A stretch of DNA of 64,000 nucleotides from Algoriphagus chordae (lineage in GTDB: Bacteria > Bacteroidota > Bacteroidia > Cytophagales > Cyclobacteriaceae): assembly GCF_003254055.1 (NCBI RefSeq), contig NZ_QKZT01000005.1:124001-188000 (forward strand), in the 5' to 3' direction. Positions within the stretch are counted from its first letter, which is position 1. Every line of letters begins with the position of its first letter. Position numbers and translations under genes: made by a program. Positions 7,941-16,662 of the stretch are shown piece by piece. Below the pieces are notes generated by a model. That model was not told the DNA's origin. It saw only the letters and a list, made by a program, of their open reading frames with translations, and made no database searches.

Positions 7941-9398
7941 ATGAAAAGTGATGGTTCAAATTCTGGGAATTCCCGGAGAAAATTTCTTAAAGGTTCGGCA
8001 TTAGCAGCTGCTGGATTTTACATTGTTCCAAGAAATGTACTAGGAGGCCCAGGTTTCATCGCTCCAAGTGATAAACTTCGCGTAGCAAGTATTGGTGTTG
8101 GTGGAATGGGTGGAGGCGATGTCCGCGGAATTACAAACACTCAGAAAGCGGATTTTATAGCACTATGTGATGTGGATGGCACTAGAGCCAAAGGAAGTAG
8201 AGAATTACATCCTAAAGCAAAATATTACAAGGACTTCCGCGAAATGCTGGAAAAGGAGGAAAATAATATTGATGCAGTCACTGTATCTACTCCCGATCAC
8301 ATGCATGCTGTAGCAGCAATGGCAGCCATGAAAATGGGCAAACATGTCTATGTTCAAAAACCACTTGCTCACGACATCTATGAGGCAAGAATGGTGACAG
8401 AGGCTGCAAAAAAATATAAAGTAGTAACCCAAATGGGTAATCAAGGTTCCTCAGGAGATGGCGTTCGCCAAATGGTGGAATGGTACGACGCAGGATTGAT
8501 AGGTGATGCTACCAAAGTTTATTCTTGGACAGATAGACCAGTGTGGCCTCAAGGTATACAATGGCCAACAGATCCGGTGAGCCCACCTGCTGATTTGGAT
8601 TGGGACCTATGGTTAGGAACTGCACCTTATAAAGATTATGTAGGAAACCTTGTACCATTCAACTGGAGAGGTTGGTGGGATTATGGAACAGGTGCACTTG
8701 GCGATATGGCTTGTCATATTATGGAGCCTCCATTCCGAGTATTAGGATTGGGTTATCCAAAATCTGCAGAATGTTCCGTAGGATCAGTTTATGTTGGTGA
8801 GTTCCAGAGAGGTTATTTCCCTGAGAGCTGTCCTCCTTCTTCGCATATCACTTTGCGATTTGATAGACCAGGCAAGGAGGATCTTGAATTCCACTGGATG
8901 GATGGCGGTATTCAGCCAAATAGACCAGAGGAATTGGCTCCAAATGAGCAAATGGGAGATGGTGGAAATGGAGTAATCATCGAAGGTACCAAAGGTAAAA
9001 TGATGTGCTCTACCTATGGTAAGAATCCTCAACTCCTTCCTACTTCGAAAACAAAAGATGCTAATGTTCCTCAAACATTACATAGAGTTCCTGGAGGTGA
9101 CGGAGGCCACTACAATAACTGGGTAGAAGCAGCTATAGCAGGACATGGTTCTGAGGAATACAAGAACTTGAGTTCTCCATTCTCCATCGCTGGTCCTCTT
9201 ACTGAATCTGTTTTGATGGGAAATCTTGCGATCAGAAGTTATGATTACAGAACTCCAAAAGCTGACAATCCAAATCAGTTCGATTATCCTGGAAGAGGAA
9301 TTAAGTTATTATGGAATGGTAAGAAAATGAAGATTACTAATTTCGAACCTGCTAATCAATTTGTACAGCGGGACTACAGAGGAGATTATTCTCTATAA
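7941..9398 (+). CDS. Tat-exported Gfo/Idh/MocA family oxidoreductase
   Basis: 485 residues. The N-terminus carries a twin-arginine signal (SRRKFLKG, Arg12-Arg13) followed by a hydrophobic Ala-rich stretch, so the folded enzyme with its nucleotide should be exported to the periplasm. The Rossmann fold begins at about residue 46 with ASIGVGGMGGGD; STPDHMHA and VQKPLAHD (Lys140) are the family's cofactor and catalytic segments. The C-terminal half has WWDYGTGALGDMACHIMEPP and GGHYNNWVEA. Such enzymes oxidise or reduce sugar hydroxyls with NAD(P); substrate unknown. A nested inverted repeat lies upstream and a strong hairpin follows. Confidence 0.9.
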   Translation: MKSDGSNSGNSRRKFLKGSALAAAGFYIVPRNVLGGPGFIAPSDKLRVASIGVGGMGGGDVRGITNTQKADFIALCDVDGTRAKGSRELHPKAKYYKDFREMLEKEENNIDAVTVSTPDHMHAVAAMAAMKMGKHVYVQKPLAHDIYEARMVTEAAKKYKVVTQMGNQGSSGDGVRQMVEWYDAGLIGDATKVYSWTDRPVWPQGIQWPTDPVSPPADLDWDLWLGTAPYKDYVGNLVPFNWRGWWDYGTGALGDMACHIMEPPFRVLGLGYPKSAECSVGSVYVGEFQRGYFPESCPPSSHITLRFDRPGKEDLEFHWMDGGIQPNRPEELAPNEQMGDGGNGVIIEGTKGKMMCSTYGKNPQLLPTSKTKDANVPQTLHRVPGGDGGHYNNWVEAAIAGHGSEEYKNLSSPFSIAGPLTESVLMGNLAIRSYDYRTPKADNPNQFDYPGRGIKLLWNGKKMKITNFEPANQFVQRDYRGDYSL

Positions 9399-9402
9399 TC
9401 GA

Positions 9403-9442
9403 AAAACGGCTTTGAAAGATGATTTCAAAGCCGTTTTTTTTT
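9403..9442 (+). terminator. Terminator after the oxidoreductase
   Basis: Perfect 15-bp arms AAAACGGCTTTGAAA and TTTCAAAGCCGTTTT around a 5-nt loop, ending in a run of nine T. The A-run on the left means it could also work on the other strand. Confidence 0.85.
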
Positions 9443-9552
9443 CGAATTAGTATGTTTCTCAATTGAAAGAACCTTCGACTCAATCGGCATACTGAGACTG
9501 ATTCCTGAACTGAAAACTTGTTTTTTCAGTAACTGTAAGTCACCAATGGTCC

Positions 9553-11178
9553 TTAACGTTCTACCTCAAGTTCTACACGTCTATTTTTTGCTCTGCCAGC
9601 TTCAGTGGCATTGGAGGCAAAAGGTCTAGTTCCACCCCAGCCAGAAACCCTGATACTTTCAAAGGGAACTCCCTGTTCAATTAAGAAATCTCTTACACTT
9701 CCAGCTCTTTCCATAGAAAGCGCCTTATTCAAGCTTGGATCACCCGCATTATCAGTATGTCCGTGTATTCTAAGTTTCAAAGAAGGATTTTCCAATAGGA
9801 ACGCTGCCAATTCTACCAAGGAGGCTTTTGTCTCCTCGCCTTCCAATTCGGCTGTTCCTCGTTTGAAACTCACATTCTCCAATAATACAATGCTACCAGA
9901 TTCTGCTTTGGTCATCAGCACTACAGTTGGCTCGGTAGTTTTAATATCAGATAGTAAAATCGTCTTTGGGAAATAGCCTTCAGCATTTATTTTTAGCTCT
10001 TTCACTTGTGAGTTTTGCAAATCTGAGAGTTTTAGAGAATCTGTAGCCGTATTAGAAACCATAGTATCTCCTACTTTCCAGCTGATTCTAAAAGGAACCA
10101 AAGTCTTGTTTTTGGCATCTACCACAAACCATGAAATAGGATTCTCTTCCAGCTCAGTGACTTGCTCCGTCATTTTCACTTCAGGAAAGCCCACTGTAGA
10201 AGCTGGGTAAATAGGTTCAACTGCTACAGTTTTTGTTTGTGCTGTTATTGCTACTGAGGTTGGTAATTCAGGCGCCGCAGCTTTAAATTCCTCAGGAATA
10301 ACAAGTGGAACTATAGTTTCAAAAGTCAACAAATCTGCAAATCCATCACTATTCTGAGTACTTGTCCATACTACTTCATCTGCACTTATAAAGGTAACAG
10401 AGACTTCCGATCCCGGAGAACTTACCTGATCCCATTTTACCGGAGCAGACCAATTATTCCAACTATCTCCCATATGCTTGGCTATGAAAATATCCTTTCC
10501 CTCAGCTCCTTGATGCATATTAGAAGAAAAATACAATTCCCCAGACTTCGTGTCGTAGAAAGGACTCATCTCCTGCCCTTTTGTATTGATTGCGCCACCA
10601 AGATTAACTGGGGAAGACCATTCAGTTGGGCCTAATTTCTCCGAAATGTAGATATCCTCATTTCCTCGGGAATCTTTCCCTATTCCAGATAAGAAAATCA
10701 CTTTTCCACCAGAACCTACTCGACCAGTGACCTGACCAGAGAGTCCCTCCAATCCAGAGATAGTGACTTGACGAAGAAAATTCCAATCCTTCCCAAATTT
10801 AGAATATTGGTAAATCCCGAATCTTTCTCCCCCAGTGTGGTACACTAGTAGAGTTAGAAAATCCTCCAATCCAAGAGAAAAATCATAGCCATCAGTACTC
10901 AAATCTGCTCGATGGACTGCTTCCTGCCATTCTCCGGTCTCAGACTTTTTGGTCATCCAGATATCTCCGGGGTCAGTAATACCTCCGATATTATCAGGGT
11001 GAAAAGCTCGGGTAAAAATTAGTGTATTGTCTCCAATCCAAACAGGATTCATATCATCTTGCGGACTGTTGGCTCCAGATAGTGAAACCACCTTTTGAGC
11101 CTGGAGATTGAATGAAAAGCAAAAAGCAAGGAGCACTACGCTACTTGCCTTTTGGAACACGTTATTGAAGTTTCTCAT
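9553..11178 (-). CDS. PD40 repeat / OmpA-domain outer membrane protein
   Basis: 541 residues. A signal peptide ends near LQAQ (about residue 28). Residues 35-300 contain repeated WD40-like PD40 strands (DDMNPVWIGDNTLIFTR, EMSPFYDTKSGELYFSSN) forming a propeller-like domain. Residues about 430-541 are an OmpA C-terminal domain (HGHTDNAGDPSLNKALSMER, SGWGGTRP, NRRVELEV), which binds peptidoglycan. There is no beta-barrel, so it is probably periplasmic or attached to the outer membrane. It starts just past the stop of the DHS-like gene on the same strand and may be cotranscribed with it. Confidence 0.85.
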   Translation of the reverse strand: MRNFNNVFQKASSVVLLAFCFSFNLQAQKVVSLSGANSPQDDMNPVWIGDNTLIFTRAFHPDNIGGITDPGDIWMTKKSETGEWQEAVHRADLSTDGYDFSLGLEDFLTLLVYHTGGERFGIYQYSKFGKDWNFLRQVTISGLEGLSGQVTGRVGSGGKVIFLSGIGKDSRGNEDIYISEKLGPTEWSSPVNLGGAINTKGQEMSPFYDTKSGELYFSSNMHQGAEGKDIFIAKHMGDSWNNWSAPVKWDQVSSPGSEVSVTFISADEVVWTSTQNSDGFADLLTFETIVPLVIPEEFKAAAPELPTSVAITAQTKTVAVEPIYPASTVGFPEVKMTEQVTELEENPISWFVVDAKNKTLVPFRISWKVGDTMVSNTATDSLKLSDLQNSQVKELKINAEGYFPKTILLSDIKTTEPTVVLMTKAESGSIVLLENVSFKRGTAELEGEETKASLVELAAFLLENPSLKLRIHGHTDNAGDPSLNKALSMERAGSVRDFLIEQGVPFESIRVSGWGGTRPFASNATEAGRAKNRRVELEVER

Positions 11179-11181
11179 AGT

Positions 11182-12153
11182 TTATTGATCCAGCACAATG
11201 GCAAATACCAAAGGTGCTACGATCGTTGCATCAGACTCGATAATAAATTTCGGAGTATTGATTCCTAATTTGCCCCAAGTGATTTTCTCATTTGGCACAG
11301 CTCCAGAATACGAACCGTAAGAAGTGGTCGAATCAGAGATTTGGCAGAAATAGCCCCATAGCGGCACATTAGTCCTTTGCAAATCCTGATGCAACATCGG
11401 CACCACACATATAGGGAAGTCTCCTGCAATTCCCCCGCCAATCTGGAAAAATCCTACAGTACTTTCTTCTGTAGCGTTATTTGTATACCAATCAGCTAGG
11501 TAAATCATGTACTCAATGCCAGTTCTCACTGTATGTACATTCTTCACATCTCCTGTGATCACGTGACCTGCAAACATATTTCCCAATGTAGAATCTTCCC
11601 ATCCTGGTACGATAATCGGGATATTCTTTTTGGCAGCTTCAAGCAACCAGCTATTCTTTGGATCTATTTGATAAGATTCTTCTAGTTTACCAGAAAGTAA
11701 GATTTTATAGAAAAATTCATGAGGAAAGTAAGATTCTCCAGCCTGATCAGCCTTTACCCACTCTTCCAAAATCACGTTTTCAATTCTTCGCATCGCTTCC
11801 ATTTCCGGGATACAGGTATCCGTGACGCGGTTCATATGGCGCTCTACCAAATCCTGCTCTTGCGCTGGTGTGAGTTCGCGATAATTTGGGATTCGCTCGT
11901 AATAATCATGCGCTACCAAATTGAACACATCCTCTTCCAGGTTTGCTCCAGTACAGGTAATAATTTGGATTTTGTCCTGACGGATCATCTCAGCTAGAGA
12001 GATACCTAGCTCAGCAGTTGACATAGCGCCAGCTAAGGTGACCATCATTTTTCCTCCATTATCCAAATGGCTTTTATACCCTTCAGCGGCATCTATCAAG
12101 GCAGCAGCGTTGAAGTGACGGTAATTATGCTTTAAAAATTCAGTGATTTTCAT
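11182..12153 (-). CDS. Deoxyhypusine synthase-like protein
   Basis: About 323 residues of the DHS family, which uses NAD and spermidine to transfer aminobutyl groups to a lysine. Visible are FNAAALIDAA, MMVTLAGAMSTAELGISLAE, ITCTGANLEEDVFN, and near the end the ITWGKLG segment whose Lys295 aligns with the catalytic Lys of eukaryotic DHS. The frame could begin at 12189, but ATG at 12153 gives the MKITEFLKHNYRHF start typical of bacterial members. Bacteria lack eIF5A, so the acceptor is probably a polyamine (homospermidine-type reaction) or another molecule; that part is inference. Confidence 0.85.
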   Translation of the reverse strand: MKITEFLKHNYRHFNAAALIDAAEGYKSHLDNGGKMMVTLAGAMSTAELGISLAEMIRQDKIQIITCTGANLEEDVFNLVAHDYYERIPNYRELTPAQEQDLVERHMNRVTDTCIPEMEAMRRIENVILEEWVKADQAGESYFPHEFFYKILLSGKLEESYQIDPKNSWLLEAAKKNIPIIVPGWEDSTLGNMFAGHVITGDVKNVHTVRTGIEYMIYLADWYTNNATEESTVGFFQIGGGIAGDFPICVVPMLHQDLQRTNVPLWGYFCQISDSTTSYGSYSGAVPNEKITWGKLGINTPKFIIESDATIVAPLVFAIVLDQ

Positions 12154-12198
12154 GCTATAAATTTTCGTTTGAGCCCCAAAAATACCCAAATTTTCTCA

Positions 12199-12228
12199 CA
12201 AAAAAACCCAGCCTCTAGCTGGGTTTTT
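12199..12228 (-). terminator. Terminator of the OmpH-like gene
   Basis: AAACCCAGC / GCTGGGTTT around CTCTA with A/T flanks on both sides; reading leftward it ends in a T-run 22 bp after the OmpH-like stop. Confidence 0.75.
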
Positions 12229-12249
12229 AATATGAAATTGTATTTCAAC

Positions 12250-12849
12250 TTATTTTGCTGTGTCTGCTGGTGCAGCAGTGTATGCTTTGTTCAATCCTTC
12301 GATTACTGACTCAGTTAAGTCTAGTGCATCATTGCCATACCAAACAGCTCCACCTCTAGTGTAACTCAAAATCATCGTAAGATCATTGCTCTCAGCATAG
12401 GTCTTCAAGTAGTTCTGTACGCGGTCGTAAACCTCGCTGTACAAAGCAGCTTCGTCAGCGGATAATTCTTGCATCAAATTATCACGGTAAGTCATCAAGT
12501 TTTGCTCCTTCTTAGCCAATTCCTCTTGCTTAGCTCTCTGCTGATTTACAGTCATATTGCCGCCAGTTTGCTGGAAGTTTTGAACTTCTTGCTGAAAGCC
12601 GCTAGCTCTACCCTGCAAGTCTCCTTCAAATTTTTTTCCTTTTTCTGTAAGCTCTTCTGACTTCGACTTGAAGTAATCATACTTGTTGATTACGCTATCC
12701 GTGTAAACAAAAGCAATGTTCAAATCACCTTGTTTAACCTCTTTGACAGTAGCTTCGCCAGTCGCAGTAGAAGTTCCAGCATTATCGCAGCCGTATAATA
12801 GCATTGTAGCAAGGCTCAATGCACCGATTAGTTTTAATCCTCTTTTCAC
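12250..12849 (-). CDS. OmpH/Skp-like lipoprotein
   Basis: 199 residues. The middle (about 65-130) is a Lys/Glu/Gln-rich coiled coil and the flanks match Skp (OmpH): NIAFVYTDSVINKYDYFKSK at the start and YSEVYDRVQNYLKTYAES with LTMILSYTRGGAVWYG at the end. Skp is a trimeric periplasmic chaperone for outer membrane proteins. Unlike classical Skp, this one has a lipobox (LLYGC, Cys21), so it should be membrane-tethered. The tail is Ala/Pro-rich. Transcribed alone from a good consensus promoter. Confidence 0.85.
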   Translation of the reverse strand: MKRGLKLIGALSLATMLLYGCDNAGTSTATGEATVKEVKQGDLNIAFVYTDSVINKYDYFKSKSEELTEKGKKFEGDLQGRASGFQQEVQNFQQTGGNMTVNQQRAKQEELAKKEQNLMTYRDNLMQELSADEAALYSEVYDRVQNYLKTYAESNDLTMILSYTRGGAVWYGNDALDLTESVIEGLNKAYTAAPADTAK

Positions 12850-12877
12850 TTTGTTGATGTTATTGATTACAAGGGCG

Positions 12878-12906
12878 CAAATATAAAGAAAGTATTGATT
12901 TTACAA
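12878..12906 (-). promoter_or_regulatory. Bacteroidota-type promoter for the OmpH-like gene
   Basis: On the minus strand TTG (12906-12904), 18-bp spacer, TATATTTG (12885-12878), 28 bp before the ATG. Confidence 0.6.
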
Positions 12907-12946
12907 GAATTGACGTAAAATCTATGGGAGAAAACATGAAGCCCTT

Positions 12947-13849
12947 TCAAAAATAAAGCTCCTGAGCCAAGCAATAAACCTGGGAATGAGCTTCTACGAT
13001 TTTCGCTATACTCGAAGAATATCCTCCGCCCATACAGCACATGATTGGCACATTTAGCGACTTAGCCAGATTCAAGACTATTCTATCACGATTTTTCACA
13101 CCAGTCAGGGTCATAGCCAATCTTCCTAATTTGTCTGTTTCTAACACATCAACACCAGATTGATAAATAATAAAATCTGGGGAAAAAATTTTCAATATTA
13201 TTTCTAACTGAGATTCAAGGATACTAAGGTATTGCTCATCAGCTATTCCGTCTGAGACGGCGCAATCCAAATCTGACTGTTCCTTACGCATAGGATAGTT
13301 CTTTTCACCATGCATACTAAAAGTGAATACATCCGGATTTCCAGCGAATATACTAGCCGTTCCATTGCCTTGATGTACATCTAAATCAATTACCAATATT
13401 TTCTTAGCTAATTGATTTTCAATCAAATAATTGGCTGTAACTGCAATATCATTTAATAAGCAAAAACCCTCACCTCTATTTGCGTATGCATGATGAGTGC
13501 CACCTGCTATATTCATTGCTATGCCGTATTCCATGGCAAATGCCGCGGCTTGCACAGAGCCATTCAGTATGGTGATTTCCCGGTCCACAAGTTCTCGAGA
13601 CAAAGGAAATCCAGTTGCGCGGACTTCAGACTTAGTAAGTTTCAAATCTCTTAGCTTTTCCCAGTATTCCAGACTGTGGGTATTCAGAATCCACTTTTCA
13701 TCTATTGGCACTGGCTCAAAGAAATTCTCATCTTTTACAATTCCCTCGTACAATAACTGACCAGGGAGCAGCTCATATTTCTCCATTGGAAATCTATGAT
13801 TTTCTGGCAATGGATGTTTATAAATGGGCGAATAAGCAATTTTTAGCAT
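12947..13849 (-). CDS. Histone deacetylase/acetoin utilization family deacetylase
   Basis: 300 residues with the zinc-dependent arginase/deacetylase fold. The active-site His pair is His119-His120 (GGTHHAYA), zinc ligands are Asp157 and His159 (DLDVHQGNG) plus the Asp in SGVDVLETDKLG, and the catalytic Tyr is in GGGYSSS. Bacterial members deacetylate small amines such as acetylpolyamines or protein lysines; the substrate here is not evident. The neighbouring DHS-like gene also belongs to a polyamine-related family, a weak hint at a polyamine substrate. Confidence 0.9.
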   Translation of the reverse strand: MLKIAYSPIYKHPLPENHRFPMEKYELLPGQLLYEGIVKDENFFEPVPIDEKWILNTHSLEYWEKLRDLKLTKSEVRATGFPLSRELVDREITILNGSVQAAAFAMEYGIAMNIAGGTHHAYANRGEGFCLLNDIAVTANYLIENQLAKKILVIDLDVHQGNGTASIFAGNPDVFTFSMHGEKNYPMRKEQSDLDCAVSDGIADEQYLSILESQLEIILKIFSPDFIIYQSGVDVLETDKLGRLAMTLTGVKNRDRIVLNLAKSLNVPIMCCMGGGYSSSIAKIVEAHSQVYCLAQELYF

Positions 13850-13880
13850 AAAAAAACGCTTGGGATTAGCAAGCGTCGTT
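13850..13880 (-). terminator. Terminator of the acidic 187-residue gene
   Basis: ACGCTTG / CAAGCGT stem (13856-13862, 13870-13876) with a T-run on the minus strand (A run at 13850-13856), 24 bp past the stop. Confidence 0.65.
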
Positions 13881-13903
13881 TTTCAATTCTAACTCAATTT
13901 AGA

Positions 13904-14467
13904 TTAATCTTCGATGTCCTCCTCTTCAGATTGAAATGCAAACATGGTATCATCAAGTTCCAAGGTATCGTCATTAAACTCCTTAATAAAGTTTGAAATA
14001 ACGATTTCATCTATGTGATCCACGTTCAAGCCAGCATCTACACCGATACCAAAATCATGATGTGTATCCACATCTACAAACTCTTGGACTTTCACACTTT
14101 CCTCTTCCTCTATCTCCATAATAATCTCGGTGATAAACCAGCCGATTTCTTCTTCTTCAGAGGTCAATGGTTTCAAGTTTCCATTTTCATCCTCTTCATA
14201 GGAGATTCCATTGAAGTTTGGAAACTTCTGCGCAGCCTTGTGCTCAGCGAGTTCATACACTTCACTGGAATGATGGAGTCTCAGGGTGTAGAGTGCTGCA
14301 TCATAAATGACTTCTCTGCCTTGATACATTCCTATAAAATAGAAATTCACAAACTCGTCAGAGTTTTCTTCATCGGGGATAATTTTGAAGGTTTTCTTGA
14401 GCTTCCCTAACTCTTCCTTTAGCTCATTAATGCGCTGAGGATCAAAACCTGGATTTGAGATTGACAT
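13904..14467 (-). CDS. Acidic hypothetical protein (187 aa)
   Basis: No family recognised. The protein is strongly acidic, with an N-terminal helix (RINELKEELGKLKKTF), a central alpha/beta-looking part (VNFYFIGMYQGREVIYDAALYTLRLHHSSEVYELAE) and Glu/Asp runs such as EEEEIGWFITEIIMEIEEEES. There is no signal peptide or membrane span, so it is cytosolic. The coherent residue pattern and the dedicated terminator support a real gene. It is followed on the same strand by the deacetylase, but a terminator separates them. Confidence 0.7.
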   Translation of the reverse strand: MSISNPGFDPQRINELKEELGKLKKTFKIIPDEENSDEFVNFYFIGMYQGREVIYDAALYTLRLHHSSEVYELAEHKAAQKFPNFNGISYEEDENGNLKPLTSEEEEIGWFITEIIMEIEEEESVKVQEFVDVDTHHDFGIGVDAGLNVDHIDEIVISNFIKEFNDDTLELDDTMFAFQSEEEDIED

Positions 14468-14838
14468 AGGTCAAATGTTTAAAGAATATACTTTTTAAGT
14501 GATTAGCAAACCAATACTACTAAATACCATAGTAATATAGTATCAAAATCTAATGGAATTTAATTAAATCAACAAAGTATAATAAAGAAATTGTTAAAAA
14601 ATTGAGTAATTCCAAGGTTTCTAATAATCTGAAATTCAAGGAGAAGCTATAATTTCCAGTCTATTTGAATTCTAGCAGCTCTAATTTCAGACTCTTTCAT
14701 CTTTAATGATTTTTTAACAGTTAAAGAATTTATCACCTCTCATTCTACTCAATCTCGCTACTTATTCCTTGGGCTACTTATTGACTGTGATGTCTCTTCT
14801 GAGATAGCCAAAGCTTAGGTTCGAATACGAGGATTATT
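14468..14838. other. Gene-free AT-rich stretch
   Basis: 371 bp between two minus-strand genes. No frame looks like protein. The one local structure I see is a direct repeat of GCTACTTATT (14757-14766 and 14773-14782) separated by 6 bp. It must hold the promoter of the gene ending at 13904, but I see no strong consensus match. Confidence 0.5.
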
Positions 14839-15207
14839 TTAGCTATCCGAAGGATTCAGACTATTACCGAATAGTGAGTTGATGATACTTACTACGATTG
14901 CAAATAAAACTGCCCACCAAAAGCCATCTACTTCAAAGCCCGGGATAATCCGATCCGCCAACATAAACATCAGCGCATTTATTACCAACAAAAACAGTCC
15001 TAAGGTCAGAAAGGTAATAGGCAAGGTTAAAATGATCAAAATTGGCTTCAGCGTAATATTGATGAGGATGATAACAGCAGCAAGGATAAATCCCGTCATG
15101 GCAGTGTCAATGTGAATACCCGGAATAAGGTATTCTGCAATGATCACGGATATTCCCCCCAAAAGGATTTTCACTAGAAAGTTCATCGGTCTATTGGTTT
15201 TTTCCAT
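14839..15207 (-). CDS. PF04020 (phage holin family 4-like) membrane protein
   Basis: 122 residues with four hydrophobic spans: FLVKILLGGISVIIAEYLIPG, TGFILAAVIILINITL, PILIILTLPITFLTLGLFLLVINALMFMLAD and FWWAVLFAIVVSIINSLFG. The pattern LKPILxxLTLPITxLTLGLFxxVINAL is diagnostic of this family. Despite the database name, such chromosomal genes are not phage-linked and their role is unknown. Divergent from the desaturase gene. Confidence 0.85.
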   Translation of the reverse strand: MEKTNRPMNFLVKILLGGISVIIAEYLIPGIHIDTAMTGFILAAVIILINITLKPILIILTLPITFLTLGLFLLVINALMFMLADRIIPGFEVDGFWWAVLFAIVVSIINSLFGNSLNPSDS

Positions 15208-15314
15208 GGAATTAAAAGTAAGAATTTACCATAATTATTCTAAAACCTGATAAATATCATTTCAATTAAGTGGAATGCATCTTCCATTAAATTCGTTACT
15301 TGACTTAGTTGCCT

Positions 15315-15322
15315 TATATTTG
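15315..15322 (+). promoter_or_regulatory. -7 box (TATATTTG) for the desaturase gene
   Basis: Matches TAnnTTTG and sits 27 bp before the GTG start at 15349; no good -33 TTG at the standard distance. Confidence 0.45.
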
Positions 15323-15348
15323 TACCTCAACCATAAATCCTACGCCGA

Positions 15349-16098
15349 GTGATAATCATCATTTTCTTCTTGTTGCATTGGTATTTCTCCTTGTTTTGCC
15401 AAAGCTTCTTTCTACACAGATATGCTGCCCATCAGATGTTCTATATGAACAAATACTGGGAAAAATTTTTCTACTTCTTCACCTGGATGTGGCAAGGAAG
15501 TTCCTACCTATCTCCGAGGGCATATGCTATTCTTCACCGCATGCATCACGCCTATAGTGATACTCCAAAAGACCCTCACAGCCCACATCATACCGAGAAT
15601 TTGTTTACCATGATGTGGAAGACAAAAAACATTTATAATGAATATTTTTCCTTTCGCTTAAAACCTGAGGAGCGATTCTCCAAAGACATTCCTGATTGGA
15701 ACAAGTTTGACAAATTTGCCGATACCATGCTGGTAAGAGTTGCTTGGGGATTATTATACGTCGCCATCTACGTACTATGTATTTCAGTCTTTGATATGCC
15801 AGGCACGCATTGGTGGATGTATTTCTTACTTCCAATCCATTTCCTAATGGGACCAGTACATGGTGCGATAGTAAACTGGAGTGGTCACAAATATGGATAC
15901 GCCAACTTTGACAATAACGATCATTCTAAAAACAGTCTGCTACTTGATGTGCTGATGCTGGGTGAGTTGTTCCAAAACAATCACCACAAACTGCCAAACC
16001 GACCAAACTTTGCTGTCAAATGGTATGAGTTTGATCCAACCTACCCAATTGTCAAATTACTTCACATGACACGGATAATTAAACTAAGACCCGCATAA
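15349..16098 (+). CDS. Acyl-CoA/fatty acid desaturase-like protein
   Basis: 249 residues, starting at GTG because an in-frame stop lies 15 bp upstream and the frame begins with the family's hydrophobic start (IIIIFFLLHWYFSLFCQ). Membrane di-iron desaturase histidine boxes are visible: HRYAAHQ, HRMHHAYSDTPKDPHSP and FQNNHHKLP. The enzyme should introduce a double bond in membrane acyl chains and so adjust fluidity. There are two hydrophobic hairpins. The short length matches a Bacteroidota subfamily. Own promoter and terminator. Confidence 0.85.
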   Translation: MIIIIFFLLHWYFSLFCQSFFLHRYAAHQMFYMNKYWEKFFYFFTWMWQGSSYLSPRAYAILHRMHHAYSDTPKDPHSPHHTENLFTMMWKTKNIYNEYFSFRLKPEERFSKDIPDWNKFDKFADTMLVRVAWGLLYVAIYVLCISVFDMPGTHWWMYFLLPIHFLMGPVHGAIVNWSGHKYGYANFDNNDHSKNSLLLDVLMLGELFQNNHHKLPNRPNFAVKWYEFDPTYPIVKLLHMTRIIKLRPA

Positions 16099-16103
16099 AC
16101 ACT

Positions 16104-16129
16104 AATGGCCTCAATAGAGGCCATTTTTT
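16104..16129 (+). terminator. Terminator after the desaturase
   Basis: AATGGCCTC / GAGGCCATT with a 4-nt AATA loop and six T. Confidence 0.85.
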
Positions 16130-16262
16130 ATTGAACTTGGTAAAATACCATGCGGTCACGGAATCGCTCAAGAAAAAAAATAGTAAAAGAAAAGGTAGTT
16201 TTTGTTGCTTTTGTGAAACTAAACGAATAATTTTCTCATAATTAAAACTTAACGCCTTATTT

Positions 16263-16592
16263 ATGAAACCATTAACAAGAGCCGAAGAGGACATCATGCA
16301 GCACCTCTGGACTTTGGAAAGAGGATTTGTCAAAGATATCCTTGCTCCGATGTCTGAGCCAAAACCAGCGTATAACACTGTTTCCACTATTGTTAGAATT
16401 TTGGAGCGTAAAGGATTTGTAAGTCACAAATCTTATGGTAAAAGTCACGAGTACTTTCCGATAGTATCCAAAGACGAATACCGTTCTTTCATTATTAAGA
16501 AAATGCTAGACGGTTATTTCGACAGTTCATTCGGAAAACTTACTGATTTTTTCAAAAGTGATGAGACACTGAATACGAAAACGTATCAGTAG
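16263..16592 (+). CDS. BlaI/MecI-type transcriptional repressor
   Basis: 109 residues, winged helix of the BlaI/MecI/CopY family: PLTRAEEDIMQHLWTLERGF, then KPAYNTVSTIVRILERKGFV (recognition region) and YFPIVSKDEY. These repressors normally control a co-encoded BlaR1/M56 sensor protease or target gene. Here no such partner follows; the downstream gene is a convergent tricorn-like protease. Either its targets are elsewhere or it is an orphan. The shorter C-terminal dimerisation part is consistent with Bacteroidota members. Confidence 0.88.
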   Translation: MKPLTRAEEDIMQHLWTLERGFVKDILAPMSEPKPAYNTVSTIVRILERKGFVSHKSYGKSHEYFPIVSKDEYRSFIIKKMLDGYFDSSFGKLTDFFKSDETLNTKTYQ

Positions 16593-16612
16593 TCATTTTC
16601 GAGAATAAGCGT

Positions 16613-16644
16613 AAAAAAACCTGGTATCACAACCAGGTTTTTTT
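16613..16644. terminator. Bidirectional terminator between blaI-like and tricorn-like genes
   Basis: AAAAAAACCTGG / CCAGGTTTTTTT around an 8-nt loop, with A- and T-runs serving both converging genes. Confidence 0.85.
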
Positions 16645-16662
16645 ATGCCCTATTTACAGTGT

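Noticed and set aside
14839..15207. Phage holin, hence prophage
   Set aside because: The family name is misleading; no phage gene or attachment site is near it.
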